NCBI RefSeq assembly: GCF_006543045.1
Contig: NZ_RBZW01000031.1
Span: forward strand, 1 to 60,765
Reading direction: 5' to 3'
From: Salinadaptatus halalkaliphilus
GTDB taxonomy: Archaea > Halobacteriota > Halobacteria > Halobacteriales > Natrialbaceae
Length of the DNA: 60,765 nt
Part shown: piece after piece, positions 26,522 through 35,778 of the stretch
Numbering within the stretch: the first letter of the stretch is position 1
How the letters are laid out: every line of letters begins with the position of its first letter
Notes under the pieces: model-generated
What the model saw: only the letters and a program-made list of their open reading frames with translations
Told to the model about the DNA's origin: nothing
Database searches by the model: none
Position numbers and translations under genes: made by a program

Positions 26522-26535
26522 CGGACCCACTCGAG

Positions 26536-27189
26536 ATGATTCCGCTCCTGCACGACCTTACGGACGCGACGGTGCTCGTCTTCGGCGGCGGTCCCGTCGG
26601 TGCTCGCAAGGCCCGACGCTTCGACCGCGAGGCCGACGTCGTCGTCGTCAGCCCTGAGTTCGCCGACCGCGAGTTCGGGTCGGCCGAACTGATTCGTACT
26701 GCACCCGATCCCGCAGCTATCGACGGCTGGCTCGAGCGAACCGACCCCGAACTGGTCGTCGCCGCGACCGACGACGACACGATCAACGACGCCGCCGAGC
26801 GCGCCGCTCGAGCGCGGGGCGTGCTCGTCAACCGCGCGGATCGAGCGGGCGAGCGCGATCCCGGTAGCGTCGTCGTTCCCGCGACAGTCCGTGACGATCC
26901 CGTCGTCGTCTCGATTTCGACCGGTGGGACCGCGCCGGCACTGAGCAAGTACCTGCGCCAGGAACTCGAGGAGACGCTCGCGGGTGCCGGCGAGGTAGCC
27001 GTCGTTTGTGATGAACTTCGGAGCGAACTCAAATCACGGGACGTGGCGCCGAGCCGACGACGCGAGATCGTCACCGATGTCGTCAATTCTCCGGATGTTT
27101 GGACAGCTTTACGTAGCGGTACTGCAAACACTCGCCAAGTGATCGAGGACGTGCTCGGCGAGGAACTGGCTGGGGGTGGGCACTCGTGA
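26536..27189 (+). CDS. Precorrin-2 dehydrogenase / sirohydrochlorin-type NAD-dependent enzyme
   Basis: A 217-residue siroheme-synthase N-domain protein. The Rossmann motif LVFGGGPVGARKARRF lies at about residues 14-29, VVAATDD at about 75, and the dimerisation/active-site segment VSISTGGTAPALSKYLRQEL at about 135-154. It oxidises precorrin-2 to sirohydrochlorin, feeding siroheme and the archaeal siroheme-dependent heme pathway. It overlaps hemA by four bases (GTGA), so the first committed step and this branch step share one operon. The ATG at 26536 is the family start (MIPLLHDL). Confidence 0.92.
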   Translation: MIPLLHDLTDATVLVFGGGPVGARKARRFDREADVVVVSPEFADREFGSAELIRTAPDPAAIDGWLERTDPELVVAATDDDTINDAAERAARARGVLVNRADRAGERDPGSVVVPATVRDDPVVVSISTGGTAPALSKYLRQELEETLAGAGEVAVVCDELRSELKSRDVAPSRRREIVTDVVNSPDVWTALRSGTANTRQVIEDVLGEELAGGGHS

Positions 27190-28514
27190 CGTCGACTGGC
27201 GTCGTCACCGCTGGACGCGTAACACACCAAAGCGGTGGCGTCGACGATCTCGCGGCCGCGAGTCCCGACAATCAACGGGTCGGCGTCGAGGCCCTCTGCT
27301 CGCTGCAGTCGGTCGAGGAGGCGTACGTCCTCTCGACGTGTAACCGAGTCGAGGCCTACGTGGTCACCCCGGACCCGGCGATCGGGCAAGCAGCCATTCG
27401 CGAGTTTTTCGACACGGTCGAGATGCAGGCGCTCGTCATCACTGGCCACGACGAGAGCCTTCGCCACCTGCTGTCGGTCGCGACCGGCCTCGAATCAGTC
27501 GTGCTCGGCGAGGATCAGATCATCGGCCAGGTTCGAACGGCCTACGAAGACGCCCGCAACGCCGGCGGCATCGACGAGATGCTCGAGGCCGCCGTGACGA
27601 AGGCGATCCACGTGGGCGAACGCGCCCGCACCGAGACGGCGATCAACGATGGCGTCGTCTCGCTGGGCTCGGCCGCGACCAGACTCGCGGCCGACGAGAT
27701 CAGTCTCGAGGACGCGACGGGCCTCGTCGTCGGTGCCGGCGAGATGGGGCGTCTCGCCGCCCGCAGCCTCGCCGACGCCGGGGTCGACGAACTCGTCGTC
27801 GCGAACCGAACCGTCTCCCACGCCGACCATCTCGCGAGCGAACTCCCTGTCGACGCCGAGGGCGTTGCGCTCGAGGCCCTCGCGACGACCGCCGCCGCCG
27901 CCGACGTGGTGGTGACCGCGACCGGCAGCGACGACCCCGTCCTCACTCCCGGTCACCTCGACAACGACGACGCTCGAGACGGTCCCGGACAAGTGGTCGT
28001 CGATCTCGGACAACCACGCGACGTCGACCCGGCAGCCGACGAGCTTGGGCCGGTGACCGTCTACGATCTGGACGACCTCGAGACGATCACGCAGGCAACT
28101 CGCGAACAACGCGCCGACGCCGCCGCCGAGGTCGAAAGAATGGTCGACCGGGAGTTCGAGTTGCTCTGTGACCAGTACAAACGCGCGCGTGCCGACGAGG
28201 CCATCGCTGCGATGTACGAATCCGCCGAACGCATGAAAGCTCGCGAACTCGAGCAGGCGCTCTCCCGACTCGAGGCTGAGGGAATTACCGACGAGCAACG
28301 CGAGGTCGTCGAATCGATGGCCGACGCGCTCGTCAACCAGTTGCTCGCGCCGCCGACCAAGAGCTTGCGGGAGGCCGCCGCCGAAGACGACTGGAGCACG
28401 ATCAACACCGCCTTGCAGCTGTTCAACCCCGAGTTCGACGACGGCCGACTGGCGCCGACGTTCGGCACCGGCCAGCAGGCCGAGCCTTACAGCGAAACTG
28501 CCGACGACGATTGA
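27186..28514 (+). CDS. hemA: Glutamyl-tRNA reductase
   Basis: A 442-residue NADPH-dependent reductase that converts glutamyl-tRNA to glutamate-1-semialdehyde, the first step of C5 tetrapyrrole synthesis. The catalytic Cys52 is in STCNRVEAY. The NADPH domain shows LVVGAGEMGRLAARSL at about 180-195, with VVDLGQPRDVDPA at about 275. The C-terminal dimerisation helix bundle follows, with an acidic tail. The GTG start overlaps the upstream gene. The TGA stop coincides with the left end of a palindromic repeat, which then forms a 13-bp-stem hairpin just downstream. Confidence 0.95.
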   Translation: MTSTGVVTAGRVTHQSGGVDDLAAASPDNQRVGVEALCSLQSVEEAYVLSTCNRVEAYVVTPDPAIGQAAIREFFDTVEMQALVITGHDESLRHLLSVATGLESVVLGEDQIIGQVRTAYEDARNAGGIDEMLEAAVTKAIHVGERARTETAINDGVVSLGSAATRLAADEISLEDATGLVVGAGEMGRLAARSLADAGVDELVVANRTVSHADHLASELPVDAEGVALEALATTAAAADVVVTATGSDDPVLTPGHLDNDDARDGPGQVVVDLGQPRDVDPAADELGPVTVYDLDDLETITQATREQRADAAAEVERMVDREFELLCDQYKRARADEAIAAMYESAERMKARELEQALSRLEAEGITDEQREVVESMADALVNQLLAPPTKSLREAAAEDDWSTINTALQLFNPEFDDGRLAPTFGTGQQAEPYSETADDD

Positions 28515-28597
28515 GACGGTTTACTGTACCGATGTACCGGCCCACCCGCCGCCCGAGTCGCGGGTGGGCCGGCAACGACGTACAGTAATCCGTATGA
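28513..28597. repeat. Palindromic element, copy A (at hemA stop)
   Basis: Left end GAGACGGTTTACTGTA (28513-28528) and right end TACAGTAATCCGTAT (28581-28595) are near-perfect inverted repeats. Inside, 28537-28549 and 28560-28572 are a perfect 13-bp stem (CCGGCCCACCCGC and its complement) around a 10-base loop. The left end overlaps the hemA TGA stop codon. Confidence 0.8.
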
Positions 28598-28619
28598 GGC
28601 GGATTGGTGTCACGATCAC

Positions 28620-28678
28620 CCGGTACAACCGCAGGACATCGCGGTTGCACCAGCAACGATGGCCAACAGTCCGTCTGG
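28620..28678. repeat. Degenerate tandem copy A' of the palindromic element
   Basis: GGTACAACCGC (28622-28632) pairs with GCGGTTGCACC (28641-28651) with one mismatch, and the right side GCAACGATGGCCAACAGTCCGT resembles, with gaps, the right arm of copy A. It is also about 75 percent alike to 36199-36259. The left terminal repeat is missing. Confidence 0.5.
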
Positions 28679-28754
28679 GATCCACCGAACGGTTAATTGT
28701 TGCCAAAACGACGGTGGCACAAACGTTATTTGAGTGGCCTCCGTTCGATCAGCT

Positions 28755-29045
28755 ATGGGCGACTTACTGTCAGACGACGAGATCGAGACACGGCTGCCCG
28801 AGACCTGGGCGCGCGACGACGACGAGATCGTCCGTACCTACGAGTTCGACGACTATCTTCACGGCGTCAACTTCGCCCAGATGGTCGGCGAGATCGCCGA
28901 ATCCCAGTTTCACCACCCCGAGATCATCATCGGCTACAAGGAAGTCGAGATCCGGCTCACCTCCCACGAGGCCGGCGGGATCACCGACGACGACACCGAG
29001 ATGGCCGAGCTGATCGAGTCCGAGCGAGAGGAACGCGACGCCTGA
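28755..29045 (+). CDS. 4a-Hydroxytetrahydrobiopterin dehydratase (PCD/DCoH family)
   Basis: A 96-residue pterin-4a-carbinolamine dehydratase. The paired active-site histidines are in QFHHPEIIIGYKEVEIRL (His53, His54), and ITDDDTEMAELIE continues the family pattern (it normally reads TxxDxxLAxxID). It dehydrates the 4a-hydroxypterin formed by aromatic-amino-acid hydroxylases, or serves in other pterin reactions. The ATG at 28755 is the family start, preferred to the GTG at 28734. A GTTATTTGA element about 25 bases upstream may be the promoter. Confidence 0.9.
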   Translation: MGDLLSDDEIETRLPETWARDDDEIVRTYEFDDYLHGVNFAQMVGEIAESQFHHPEIIIGYKEVEIRLTSHEAGGITDDDTEMAELIESEREERDA

Positions 29046-29117
29046 TCGCCGACTCAACGACGGCTCGAGTCGCCGACCGCCGTTGCAGCGGCGCCAGATT
29101 CGACGATCCGACGGTCC

Positions 29118-29498
29118 ATGGAGGGAAACTACGTCTTTCGCGTCACGCTACAGATCGAACCAGCAGTCGAAGGCGTCTCGATCGAGCCCGCGAGTGCCGA
29201 GCCGACGGTGACGTGTTATCGGGAAGCCGCCGAGCCGGGTACCGAGGGCTGGCTCTTCTTCCGGAATACGCTCTGGCGCGGCGAGATCGCCGATCAGGCC
29301 TACGGCTGTGATCTCGCCGAGGAGTGGCTCGAGCTCCCGGTGGCGGCCGTCGACTTCCGCGAACTCCAGGTCGACGAGGCCTACCTCGAGGCGCTGAAAA
29401 CCGAAATCGCCGCCGATCTCGACGCATTCAACGCCGAGACCGTCTCGGCGGTGCTCTCGAAGTACCTCGGCTCGAGCATCCATGTCCGTTCGGCGTAG
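29118..29498 (+). CDS. LWR-salt protein
   Basis: A 126-residue haloarchaeal protein of the family named for its conserved Leu-Trp-Arg: here GWLFFRNTLWRGEIADQAY at about residues 44-62. It starts MEGNYVFRVTLQIEP, the family start, and has no membrane segment. Function is unknown; the family is confined to halophilic archaea, hence the name. It lies 72 bases after the pterin dehydratase gene on the same strand. Confidence 0.85.
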   Translation: MEGNYVFRVTLQIEPAVEGVSIEPASAEPTVTCYREAAEPGTEGWLFFRNTLWRGEIADQAYGCDLAEEWLELPVAAVDFRELQVDEAYLEALKTEIAADLDAFNAETVSAVLSKYLGSSIHVRSA

Positions 29499-29559
29499 TC
29501 GACAGCGTCTCCCGTAACCAACACTCATATACTCGAGAACCACGTAGTACTCGTTCCCG

Positions 29560-30207
29560 ATGGCACCGCAGTCCGCCGCCCTCGCAGACTACGATTTCTG
29601 GCTGCTCGACCTCGATGGGACGCTCGTCGATGTCGAGTGGTCCTACACTCGAGAGGTGTTCGACCGGGTTGGCGACCGTCTCGGTCGCGAGTTTACCGAT
29701 CAAGAAGCCGACATCATCTGGAGCGGGCTCACCGGGTCGCGCGACCGCCAACTCGAGGCCTGGGGGATCGATCCCGCGGCGTTCTGGGAGGCGTTTCACG
29801 ACGAGGAAGATCCCCTGGTCCGGGCCGAACAGACCTACCTCCACGACGACGCCGCCTTCGTCGCCGAACTCGAGGGACCGGTCGGGCTCGTGACCCACTG
29901 CCAGGAGTTTCTCTGTGAACCAGTCTTAGAGAACGTCGGTATCAACGACTGGTTCGACACCCGGCTATGCTGTACCGAGGAGACGGGCTGGAAGCCCGAT
30001 CCGACGCCCGTCGAGCGCGTGATGGCCGACCTCGGGGTCGCCCACAACGGCCACCGGGGCGTGCTCGCGGGCGACGGCGCGAACGATGTCGGTGCGGCCT
30101 GGAACGCCGGTCTCGACGCGATTCACGTCGAACGCGTCGGCCACGAACGCCGCGGCCAGTGCGTGCTCGGCGATTACCGAGTCCAGTCGTTCGACGACCT
30201 ACAGTAG
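29560..30207 (+). CDS. HAD-superfamily phosphatase
   Basis: A 215-residue HAD hydrolase. Motif I DLDGTLVDVEW is at about 17-27 (nucleophile Asp and acid/base Asp), motif II LVTHC at about 110, motif III Lys in TGWKPDPTPVERV at about 147, and motif IV GVLAGDGANDVGAAWNAG at about 168-185. The inserted helical cap lies between I and II. The pattern is that of phosphoglycolate-phosphatase-like HADs; the substrate is unknown. It follows the LWR-salt gene by 61 bases and may be read from the same transcript. Confidence 0.9.
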   Translation: MAPQSAALADYDFWLLDLDGTLVDVEWSYTREVFDRVGDRLGREFTDQEADIIWSGLTGSRDRQLEAWGIDPAAFWEAFHDEEDPLVRAEQTYLHDDAAFVAELEGPVGLVTHCQEFLCEPVLENVGINDWFDTRLCCTEETGWKPDPTPVERVMADLGVAHNGHRGVLAGDGANDVGAAWNAGLDAIHVERVGHERRGQCVLGDYRVQSFDDLQ

Positions 30208-30231
30208 CGTCCGAAACGCTGATCCACCGCG

Positions 30232-30666
30232 TTACAGCAGGTGTTTTTCGGCGAGGGAACTGACGACCGGCAACCGCGTCGCCTCGCCCTGATAGGCGGT
30301 GATCAGCAGGTAGAGCCAGGCGACGAAGACGACGAGCCAGATCGCCAGCGAGACGAATATCTCGATGATCGTCACGAACAGCGCGAGCAGAAAGCCGATG
30401 ACGGGGACGGATCCCGCCAGCGTATTGAACACGAGCGACAGCGCCTGTAACGTCGCATACACTGCGATAACGCCGATACCGAAGACGACGCTGTGGGCGG
30501 CGTGATACCGAGCGAACTCGTTGTCCTCCTCGAGCAGGTAAACCAGGATCCCCGAAATGGGCGTAAATACGTGGGCAAGCAGTGCAACGACGTTGCCATC
30601 CGGACCGAGACTGGTATCCGTCGTGGCCGCCGGTTCGACCGCCGAAACGTTTTGTTCAGTTGCCAT
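30232..30666 (-). CDS. DUF4870 membrane protein
   Basis: A 144-residue protein with a short polar N-terminus and three helices. The DUF4870 signature is visible: VVALLAHVFTPISGILVYLL, EEDNEFARYHAAHSVVFGIG, and the final AYQGEATRLPVVSSLAEKHL. The F-A-R-Y-H-A-A motif matches the family FxRFHAxQS pattern. Function is unknown; it may influence membrane or Tic20-like assembly. The ATG at 30666 follows the family N-terminus; the longer frame upstream overlaps the promoter region. Confidence 0.87.
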   Translation of the reverse strand: MATEQNVSAVEPAATTDTSLGPDGNVVALLAHVFTPISGILVYLLEEDNEFARYHAAHSVVFGIGVIAVYATLQALSLVFNTLAGSVPVIGFLLALFVTIIEIFVSLAIWLVVFVAWLYLLITAYQGEATRLPVVSSLAEKHLL

Positions 30667-30819
30667 ACGGGGACTATTGATGGCCGTATTTAATAACATT
30701 TTACCATTCAGAGCAGGAATTATTCGCCCGACTGCTGAACCGATAGCCAGTGGCGGCTGTCTGGACGGCGGCCTCGAGGGATCGCAGCCCACTTATCGCC
30801 ACCGCCCAAACCGTCGGCT

Positions 30820-31887
30820 ATGCAGATCAAAGACCGGGAGCAGATCGAGGGCGGACGCAAGCGGGTGACGGTCGTCCCCGAGAGCGTCGACGATCTCTGG
30901 CATTTGCAGTACGTCCTCGAGCCCGGCGATCGCGTCGCGGGCGATACGACCCGGCGGATTCAGCGCAACGACGACCAGATGCGCGATACGGGCGGTGAGC
31001 GCGAGCACATGTGGGTCGCCATTGCCGTCGACGACATCGAATTTCACCGGTTCGCGAACCGGCTGCGGGTCGGCGGCGAGATCGTCGCCTGTTCGCGCGA
31101 GGACCAGCTGGGCTTTCACCATACGTTGAACGTCGAGGCACGCGAGGAGCTATCGATCGAGAAGTACTTCAAACCGGATCAGGAGGCCCGCCTCGAGGAG
31201 GCCGAGGAGGCCACCGAAAATCCCGATGTCGCGATCGCCACCGTCGAGGAGGGGCAAGCCCACGTCCACACGGTGGCTCAGTACGGTACCGAGGAGCGGG
31301 CGACGATCACCGGCACGACGGGCAAGGGAGAGTACGCCCGCGGGCGCTCGGAGCTGTTCGCCGAACTCGGGACGGTCCTCGAGCGCCAGGACGCCGACGC
31401 GATCATCCTCGCGGGCCCCGGTTTTACGAAACAGGACGCCTACAAGTACTTCGAGCAGAACCATTCCGAAATCACCGAGCAGATCACGATGGTCGATGCG
31501 GCGGCCGTCGGCGATCGCGGGGTCCACGAAGTCCTCAAACGCGGCGCAGTCGCCGATGTCCAGCAGGAGACTCGCATCGAGAGCGAGGCCGAGTACATCG
31601 ACGAACTCACGCGGCGAATCGCCGACGGCGCGAAGGCGGCCTACGGCCCCGAGGAAGTGAAACAAGCCGCCGAGTTCGGTGCGATCGACCGCTTGCTCGT
31701 CCTGGACGACCGCCTCCGCAAAGAGCGTGGACCTGACGGCGACTGGGCGGTCGACGTCGACGACATCGTCCGCACGGCCGAACAGAAAGGCGGGGAGGTG
31801 ACCGTCTTTTCGAGCGAGTTCCCGCCCGGCCAGCAACTGTCGAACCTCGGCGGGATCGCTGCGCTATTGCGGTACCGCCTCGAGTAG
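30820..31887 (+). CDS. pelA: Pelota (Dom34) mRNA-surveillance factor
   Basis: A 355-residue pelota homologue. Domain 1 (about 1-130) starts [20 protein letters not shown] and includes [16 protein letters not shown]. The central eRF1-like domain covers about 135-255 ([32 protein letters not shown]). Domain 3 covers about 260-355 ([20 protein letters not shown] and [20 protein letters not shown]). With ABCE1 and aEF1alpha it recognises empty-A-site stalled ribosomes and splits them. It lacks the GGQ of release factors, as expected. It is a single gene, divergent from DUF4870. Confidence 0.96.
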   Translation: MQIKDREQIEGGRKRVTVVPESVDDLWHLQYVLEPGDRVAGDTTRRIQRNDDQMRDTGGEREHMWVAIAVDDIEFHRFANRLRVGGEIVACSREDQLGFHHTLNVEAREELSIEKYFKPDQEARLEEAEEATENPDVAIATVEEGQAHVHTVAQYGTEERATITGTTGKGEYARGRSELFAELGTVLERQDADAIILAGPGFTKQDAYKYFEQNHSEITEQITMVDAAAVGDRGVHEVLKRGAVADVQQETRIESEAEYIDELTRRIADGAKAAYGPEEVKQAAEFGAIDRLLVLDDRLRKERGPDGDWAVDVDDIVRTAEQKGGEVTVFSSEFPPGQQLSNLGGIAALLRYRLE

Positions 31888-32038
31888 ATTCGATGACACA
31901 CGTGGTGAGAATTCGTCCCCAGTCGCCGGATTTGTCGGTTCACTATCGCTCTCGACGCCGATTCCGGCTCCGATCGCCTGTCGGAAATGTACACATACAA
32001 GCAAAAATGAGTTATCCTAGGACTCGTATGAGCGGTGT

Positions 32039-33211
32039 ATGAAGCTCGCGACAATTGGTGTTGGAAACGCCGGCAGCAAGATCATCGACCGGATGCTCGA
32101 GTTCGAGCAGGAGACCGGTCGAAATCTCTGTCGGCACGTCCTGGTGATCAACTCCGCCAGGACCGACCTCGCAAAGCCCGACTACGTCCCCGAAGACCGG
32201 CGCGTCCTCATCGGCGACACCCACCAGAAAGCCAAAGGCCACGGCGTCGGCGGCGACGTCGAGGTCGGCGCGGAGGTCGCCAAACACGACATCGACGAAA
32301 TTCGGCGCGCGTTCGACGATATCGACATCCACGAGGTCGACGCGATTCTCGTCGGCGCTGGACTCGGCGGCGGGACCGGCAGCGGTGCGGGGCCGGTCGT
32401 CATCGACGAACTCCAGAAGATGTACGACGAGCCGGTCTACGGCCTCGGTATCCTCCCCGGCGAGTACGAAGGCGGCCGCCCGGCGTTGAACGCCGCACGA
32501 TCGTTGCAGTCGTTCGTCCAAAAGGTGGACAACTTCGTCGCCTTCGACAACGACGCCTGGCGCTCCCGCGGCCAGACCATCGAGGAAGGCTACGAGCAGA
32601 TGAACCGCGAACTCGCGATCCGGCTGGTGACCCTGCTGGCCGCCGGCGAGATCGACGAAACCGAGGTCGCCGAGAACGCGATGGACTCGAGTGACATCAT
32701 GCGAACGTTAGATACGGGCGGCGTCTCCTCGATCGGCTACGCCTCGACGACCGTCCGCACGGAAGGCGGGGGCCTCCTCGATCGGTTCCGCGACGAGGGA
32801 GAGGCACTCGACGAGTCGACCGACGCCGCGAAGATCAAGGGACTGGTTCGTCGGGCGGTCAACTCCCGGCTGACGATCCCCTGTACCGTCTCGAGTGCGG
32901 ATCGGGCACTGATCATCCTCTCGGGGCCCTCCGAACTCATCTCCCGGAAGGGAATCGAGAGCGCCCGACAGTGGCTCGAGACCGAGGCCGACACCGTCGA
33001 CATTCTCGCGGGCGACGATCCGCGACCGAACTCACCGGAGCTTGCGGCGGTCGTCTTGCTCTCGAACGTGACCGAGACGCCGCGGGTCGACGAGATCCAG
33101 AACCAGGCCGTCGACGCACAGGACAAGATCGCGGAGCTCGAGGCCGTCCGCGAGGAGGAGATCAACGACCTGATCACCGACGACGACGACGAACTCGATC
33201 CGGTCGTCTGA
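32039..33211 (+). CDS. CetZ-family tubulin/FtsZ-like GTPase (first of a tandem pair)
   Basis: A 390-residue tubulin-superfamily GTPase of the haloarchaeal CetZ type, which shapes cells rather than forming the division ring. The nucleotide loops are intact: T1 GVGNAGSKI (7-15), T3-like KGHGVGGDVEVGAEVA (about 65-80), and T4 GAGLGGGTGSGAG (about 107-119). The T7 catalytic loop region reads ENAMDSSDIMRTL at about 216-228. It ends with an acidic tail (ITDDDDELDPVV). The gene is 33 bases before a second CetZ-like gene. CetZ proteins polymerise beneath the membrane and control rod formation, motility and flattening. Confidence 0.9.
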   Translation: MKLATIGVGNAGSKIIDRMLEFEQETGRNLCRHVLVINSARTDLAKPDYVPEDRRVLIGDTHQKAKGHGVGGDVEVGAEVAKHDIDEIRRAFDDIDIHEVDAILVGAGLGGGTGSGAGPVVIDELQKMYDEPVYGLGILPGEYEGGRPALNAARSLQSFVQKVDNFVAFDNDAWRSRGQTIEEGYEQMNRELAIRLVTLLAAGEIDETEVAENAMDSSDIMRTLDTGGVSSIGYASTTVRTEGGGLLDRFRDEGEALDESTDAAKIKGLVRRAVNSRLTIPCTVSSADRALIILSGPSELISRKGIESARQWLETEADTVDILAGDDPRPNSPELAAVVLLSNVTETPRVDEIQNQAVDAQDKIAELEAVREEEINDLITDDDDELDPVV

Positions 33212-33244
33212 CCGCGCGAAGGGTATGCTAGGTGTCTCTCAGCT

Positions 33245-34522
33245 ATGAAACTCGCTCTCATCGGCGTCGGTCGCGGGGGCTCGCGGGTCGTCGACCGGCT
33301 GGTCGATCGCGAGTCGGCGACCGGTCGCACCCTCTGTGATGGCAACGCACTCGTCTTCGATACCACCGAGACGACGCTCGAGGCCCTCGAGTTCGTCCCC
33401 GAGGAGCGACGATCGGTGTTCGGCGATATCCACCCCAACGTCGGCGACGACGGCCTCGAGGGTGATCCCGACCTCGGCGCCGAGGTCGCCCGAGAAGACG
33501 TCGAGGAGATCCGCCGCGCGTTCGACGACCTCGCGTTCACCGACGTCGACGCCGCCCTCGTCGTCGCGGGACTGGGCGGCGGTACCGGCGGCGGTGCCGG
33601 CGCGATCGTCCTCGAAGAACTCCAGACGATGCTCGAGAAGCCGGTGTACGCAGTCGGCTTGCTCCCGACCGACGACGAGTCCGACCGACGGATACACACC
33701 GCTATGCGGTCGCTACAATCGTTCGTCACCATCGCGGACAACGTCGTCTGTTTCGACAACGAGAGCTGGCGCTCGACGGTAACCTATGACGAACACGCCG
33801 CGACCGAGTCAGCCGACGACCAGGACGGGGACGACACCGCCGTCGACGACGATCGAGACGAAGACGACACGTCCGATCCCTACGACGAGATCGACGACGC
33901 CGCTGCGAGACACGTCCACTCGCTGTTCGGTGCCAACGAACTCGAGTCGACCACCCTGGCGGAGAACCGGATCGACGCGAGCGATATCGCCCGCACCCTC
34001 GAGACGGGCGGCGTCTCCACGATCGGCCAGGCGACGCTCGAACTCGAGCGAACGGACGGCCCGCTGCCCTGGTTGCCCCGCCCGTCGTGGCTCCCCGACG
34101 CGCTCGCACGGCGGCTCCAGGGCGAGATCGAGAACAACCAGACCGACGCGGCGGCGATCAAACGTCTCGTCCGGAGTGCCGTCGAGTCGCGGCTGACACT
34201 GCCCTGTGACGTCGCGAGCACCCATCGAGCGCTCGTCGTGCTCTCGGGGCCGCCCGCTGCGGTCTCACGGAAGGGGTTCGAGAGCGCTCGCTACTGGCTC
34301 GAGCAGGAGACCGACACCGTCGAGATCCTCGCGGGTGACGAGCCCTTGACTCGGTCGTCGACGATCACGGCGACCGTCCTGCTCTCGAACGTCACGACGG
34401 TGCCCCGGATCGACGACCTCCAGGCGCGGGCCGTCGCAGCCGAGCGGGAACGCGAAGGCGACGACGCCGGCACAGCCGCCACGCCCGCAGACGCCGGGAC
34501 CAACGAAGAATTTATCTGGTGA
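33245..34522 (+). CDS. Divergent CetZ-family paralogue with acidic insertion
   Basis: A 425-residue paralogue of the preceding CetZ. T4 GLGGGTGGGAG (109-119) is kept, and T7 reads ENRIDASDIARTL at about 240-252. T1 is altered (GVGRGGSRV, with Arg for Asn), and T3 is degraded to DDGLEGDPDLGAEVA. Residues about 181-218 are a 38-residue Asp/Glu-rich insertion not present in the first copy, in the position of the helices before T7. It ends with an Ala/Thr-rich tail. The pattern suggests weaker or different nucleotide use, perhaps as a partner that co-assembles with the first CetZ. Its stop overlaps the next gene (GTGA). Confidence 0.85.
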   Translation: MKLALIGVGRGGSRVVDRLVDRESATGRTLCDGNALVFDTTETTLEALEFVPEERRSVFGDIHPNVGDDGLEGDPDLGAEVAREDVEEIRRAFDDLAFTDVDAALVVAGLGGGTGGGAGAIVLEELQTMLEKPVYAVGLLPTDDESDRRIHTAMRSLQSFVTIADNVVCFDNESWRSTVTYDEHAATESADDQDGDDTAVDDDRDEDDTSDPYDEIDDAAARHVHSLFGANELESTTLAENRIDASDIARTLETGGVSTIGQATLELERTDGPLPWLPRPSWLPDALARRLQGEIENNQTDAAAIKRLVRSAVESRLTLPCDVASTHRALVVLSGPPAAVSRKGFESARYWLEQETDTVEILAGDEPLTRSSTITATVLLSNVTTVPRIDDLQARAVAAEREREGDDAGTAATPADAGTNEEFIW

Positions 34523-34860
34523 CTGTCGTGGTCGGGGTCGCGCTCGGCTGGTCGTCGCTTGCCACCGGGCTCTGGCTGCTCGCGGTGGCGGCCTACGGCG
34601 TCGGCGATCTCGTGACGACGATGGTCGGCCTGCGCTCTCCCGATCTCGAGGAGGGACAGGCCGGCGCGCAACTGATCCTCGGTGAGCCGCCCTCGTGGTG
34701 GCGATTCAGCTGTTTCAAACTCGTCTTCCTTGCAGTGTGTTACGCGGGCTACGTCGCCCTCGAGGGGACGCGAGCACGACTGCTCGTTCCTGCCGGCATC
34801 GCGCTCGTCGGGCTGTACGCCGTGTTCAACAACGTGCGTGTGATGGTCGCGGTTCGATAG
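34519..34860 (+). CDS. Small membrane protein coupled to the CetZ pair (possibly DUF5658)
   Basis: A 113-residue protein with four hydrophobic segments: an N-terminal GVALGWSSLATGLWLLAVAA, YGVGDLVTTMVGL, a pair around WRFSCFKLVFLAVCYAGYVA, and LLVPAGIALVGLYAVFNNVR. It resembles the DUF5658 group as I recall it, with modest certainty. It starts on a GTG that shares bases with the TGA of the second CetZ gene. That links it translationally to a cytoskeletal operon, making it a candidate membrane anchor for CetZ filaments (inference). Confidence 0.72.
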   Translation: MTVVVGVALGWSSLATGLWLLAVAAYGVGDLVTTMVGLRSPDLEEGQAGAQLILGEPPSWWRFSCFKLVFLAVCYAGYVALEGTRARLLVPAGIALVGLYAVFNNVRVMVAVR

Positions 34861-34935
34861 GTATCGGCCGGTGGCGATTCGATCGGCGTCAGCCACGGAC
34901 GTGCTACCGGTCGAGAACTGACACCCGTTGTCGGC

Positions 34936-35778
34936 TCAGCGCTTGGCCAGCCGCTGTCCGACGAGGACAGGTCCGATCGTCCACAGTCCGAGCACGGCGA
35001 GCCCGAACAGGTTCGGCAGGTGTGGCGCGGTCGTCGAGCCACCGACGGCGACCTCGAGCGTCCGCGGTAGATAGTAGATCGCCCCCTCGACGGCGTCGAA
35101 CGGACTCACGCGCGTGGCGTACAGGTACCAGGTCGGCTCCTCGAGGCTCGCGAGTAGCGTCGGTCCCTCGACGGGCGGCGTCGACCCGCCGGTGAGAAGC
35201 ACCGAGACGAGCGCGACGGCGGTCTGGTGCCACAGAAAGCCAAGCACGACGAGACAGCCAATCGCGACGCCGACCGTCCGGGTCACCGTCTCGAGCCACG
35301 CCGAGAGGCCGACCGTCAGCCCGAGCCAGGCCCCGCCAAACAACACCAGCGCGAGGAGGCCACCGACGATCGATGCTGGGGCGACGGACTCGAGGTAGAC
35401 CCCGATCAGTGCGGCCAACACCGCGACCAGTATCGTACAGACGCCCGCGAGAAAGATCAGCCGGCCGAGTAGCGTTCCGAGAACGGCCTCGAGTATCCCG
35501 GCGCCACTGGGCGACGTATCCGTTCGGAACTGACTCGAGTCGGCGGTATCCGTTAGCGACACTGCACCGAGGACGAGCGCGAAAAGCGACGTCCAGAGGG
35601 TGACCTGACGAAGCGCCAACAACAGCGGCCGATCGTCAGCCTGGGCGTGGGGCGAGAACAGCCACGGGAGCCAGGTTACAGTCGCAACGGCGACGAACAC
35701 CACCGTCGCGACCACGACCGTCCGTGACCGAAAACACCGCTCGAGGTCGGCGCGAGCGATCGTTCGAACGCGACTCAC
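34936..35778 (-). CDS. ABC-2 type transporter permease subunit
   Basis: A 280-residue protein with about six helices. The N-terminal MSRVRTIARADLERCFRSRT is a typical cytosolic coupling segment before the first span. A large extracellular loop holds SSQFRTDTSPSGAGILEAVLGTLLGR, and the later helices match ABC-2 permeases of the NosY/copper-efflux or multidrug type. No ATPase gene is adjacent, so the partner must be elsewhere. It begins with GTG at 35778. Confidence 0.78.
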   Translation of the reverse strand: MSRVRTIARADLERCFRSRTVVVATVVFVAVATVTWLPWLFSPHAQADDRPLLLALRQVTLWTSLFALVLGAVSLTDTADSSQFRTDTSPSGAGILEAVLGTLLGRLIFLAGVCTILVAVLAALIGVYLESVAPASIVGGLLALVLFGGAWLGLTVGLSAWLETVTRTVGVAIGCLVVLGFLWHQTAVALVSVLLTGGSTPPVEGPTLLASLEEPTWYLYATRVSPFDAVEGAIYYLPRTLEVAVGGSTTAPHLPNLFGLAVLGLWTIGPVLVGQRLAKR

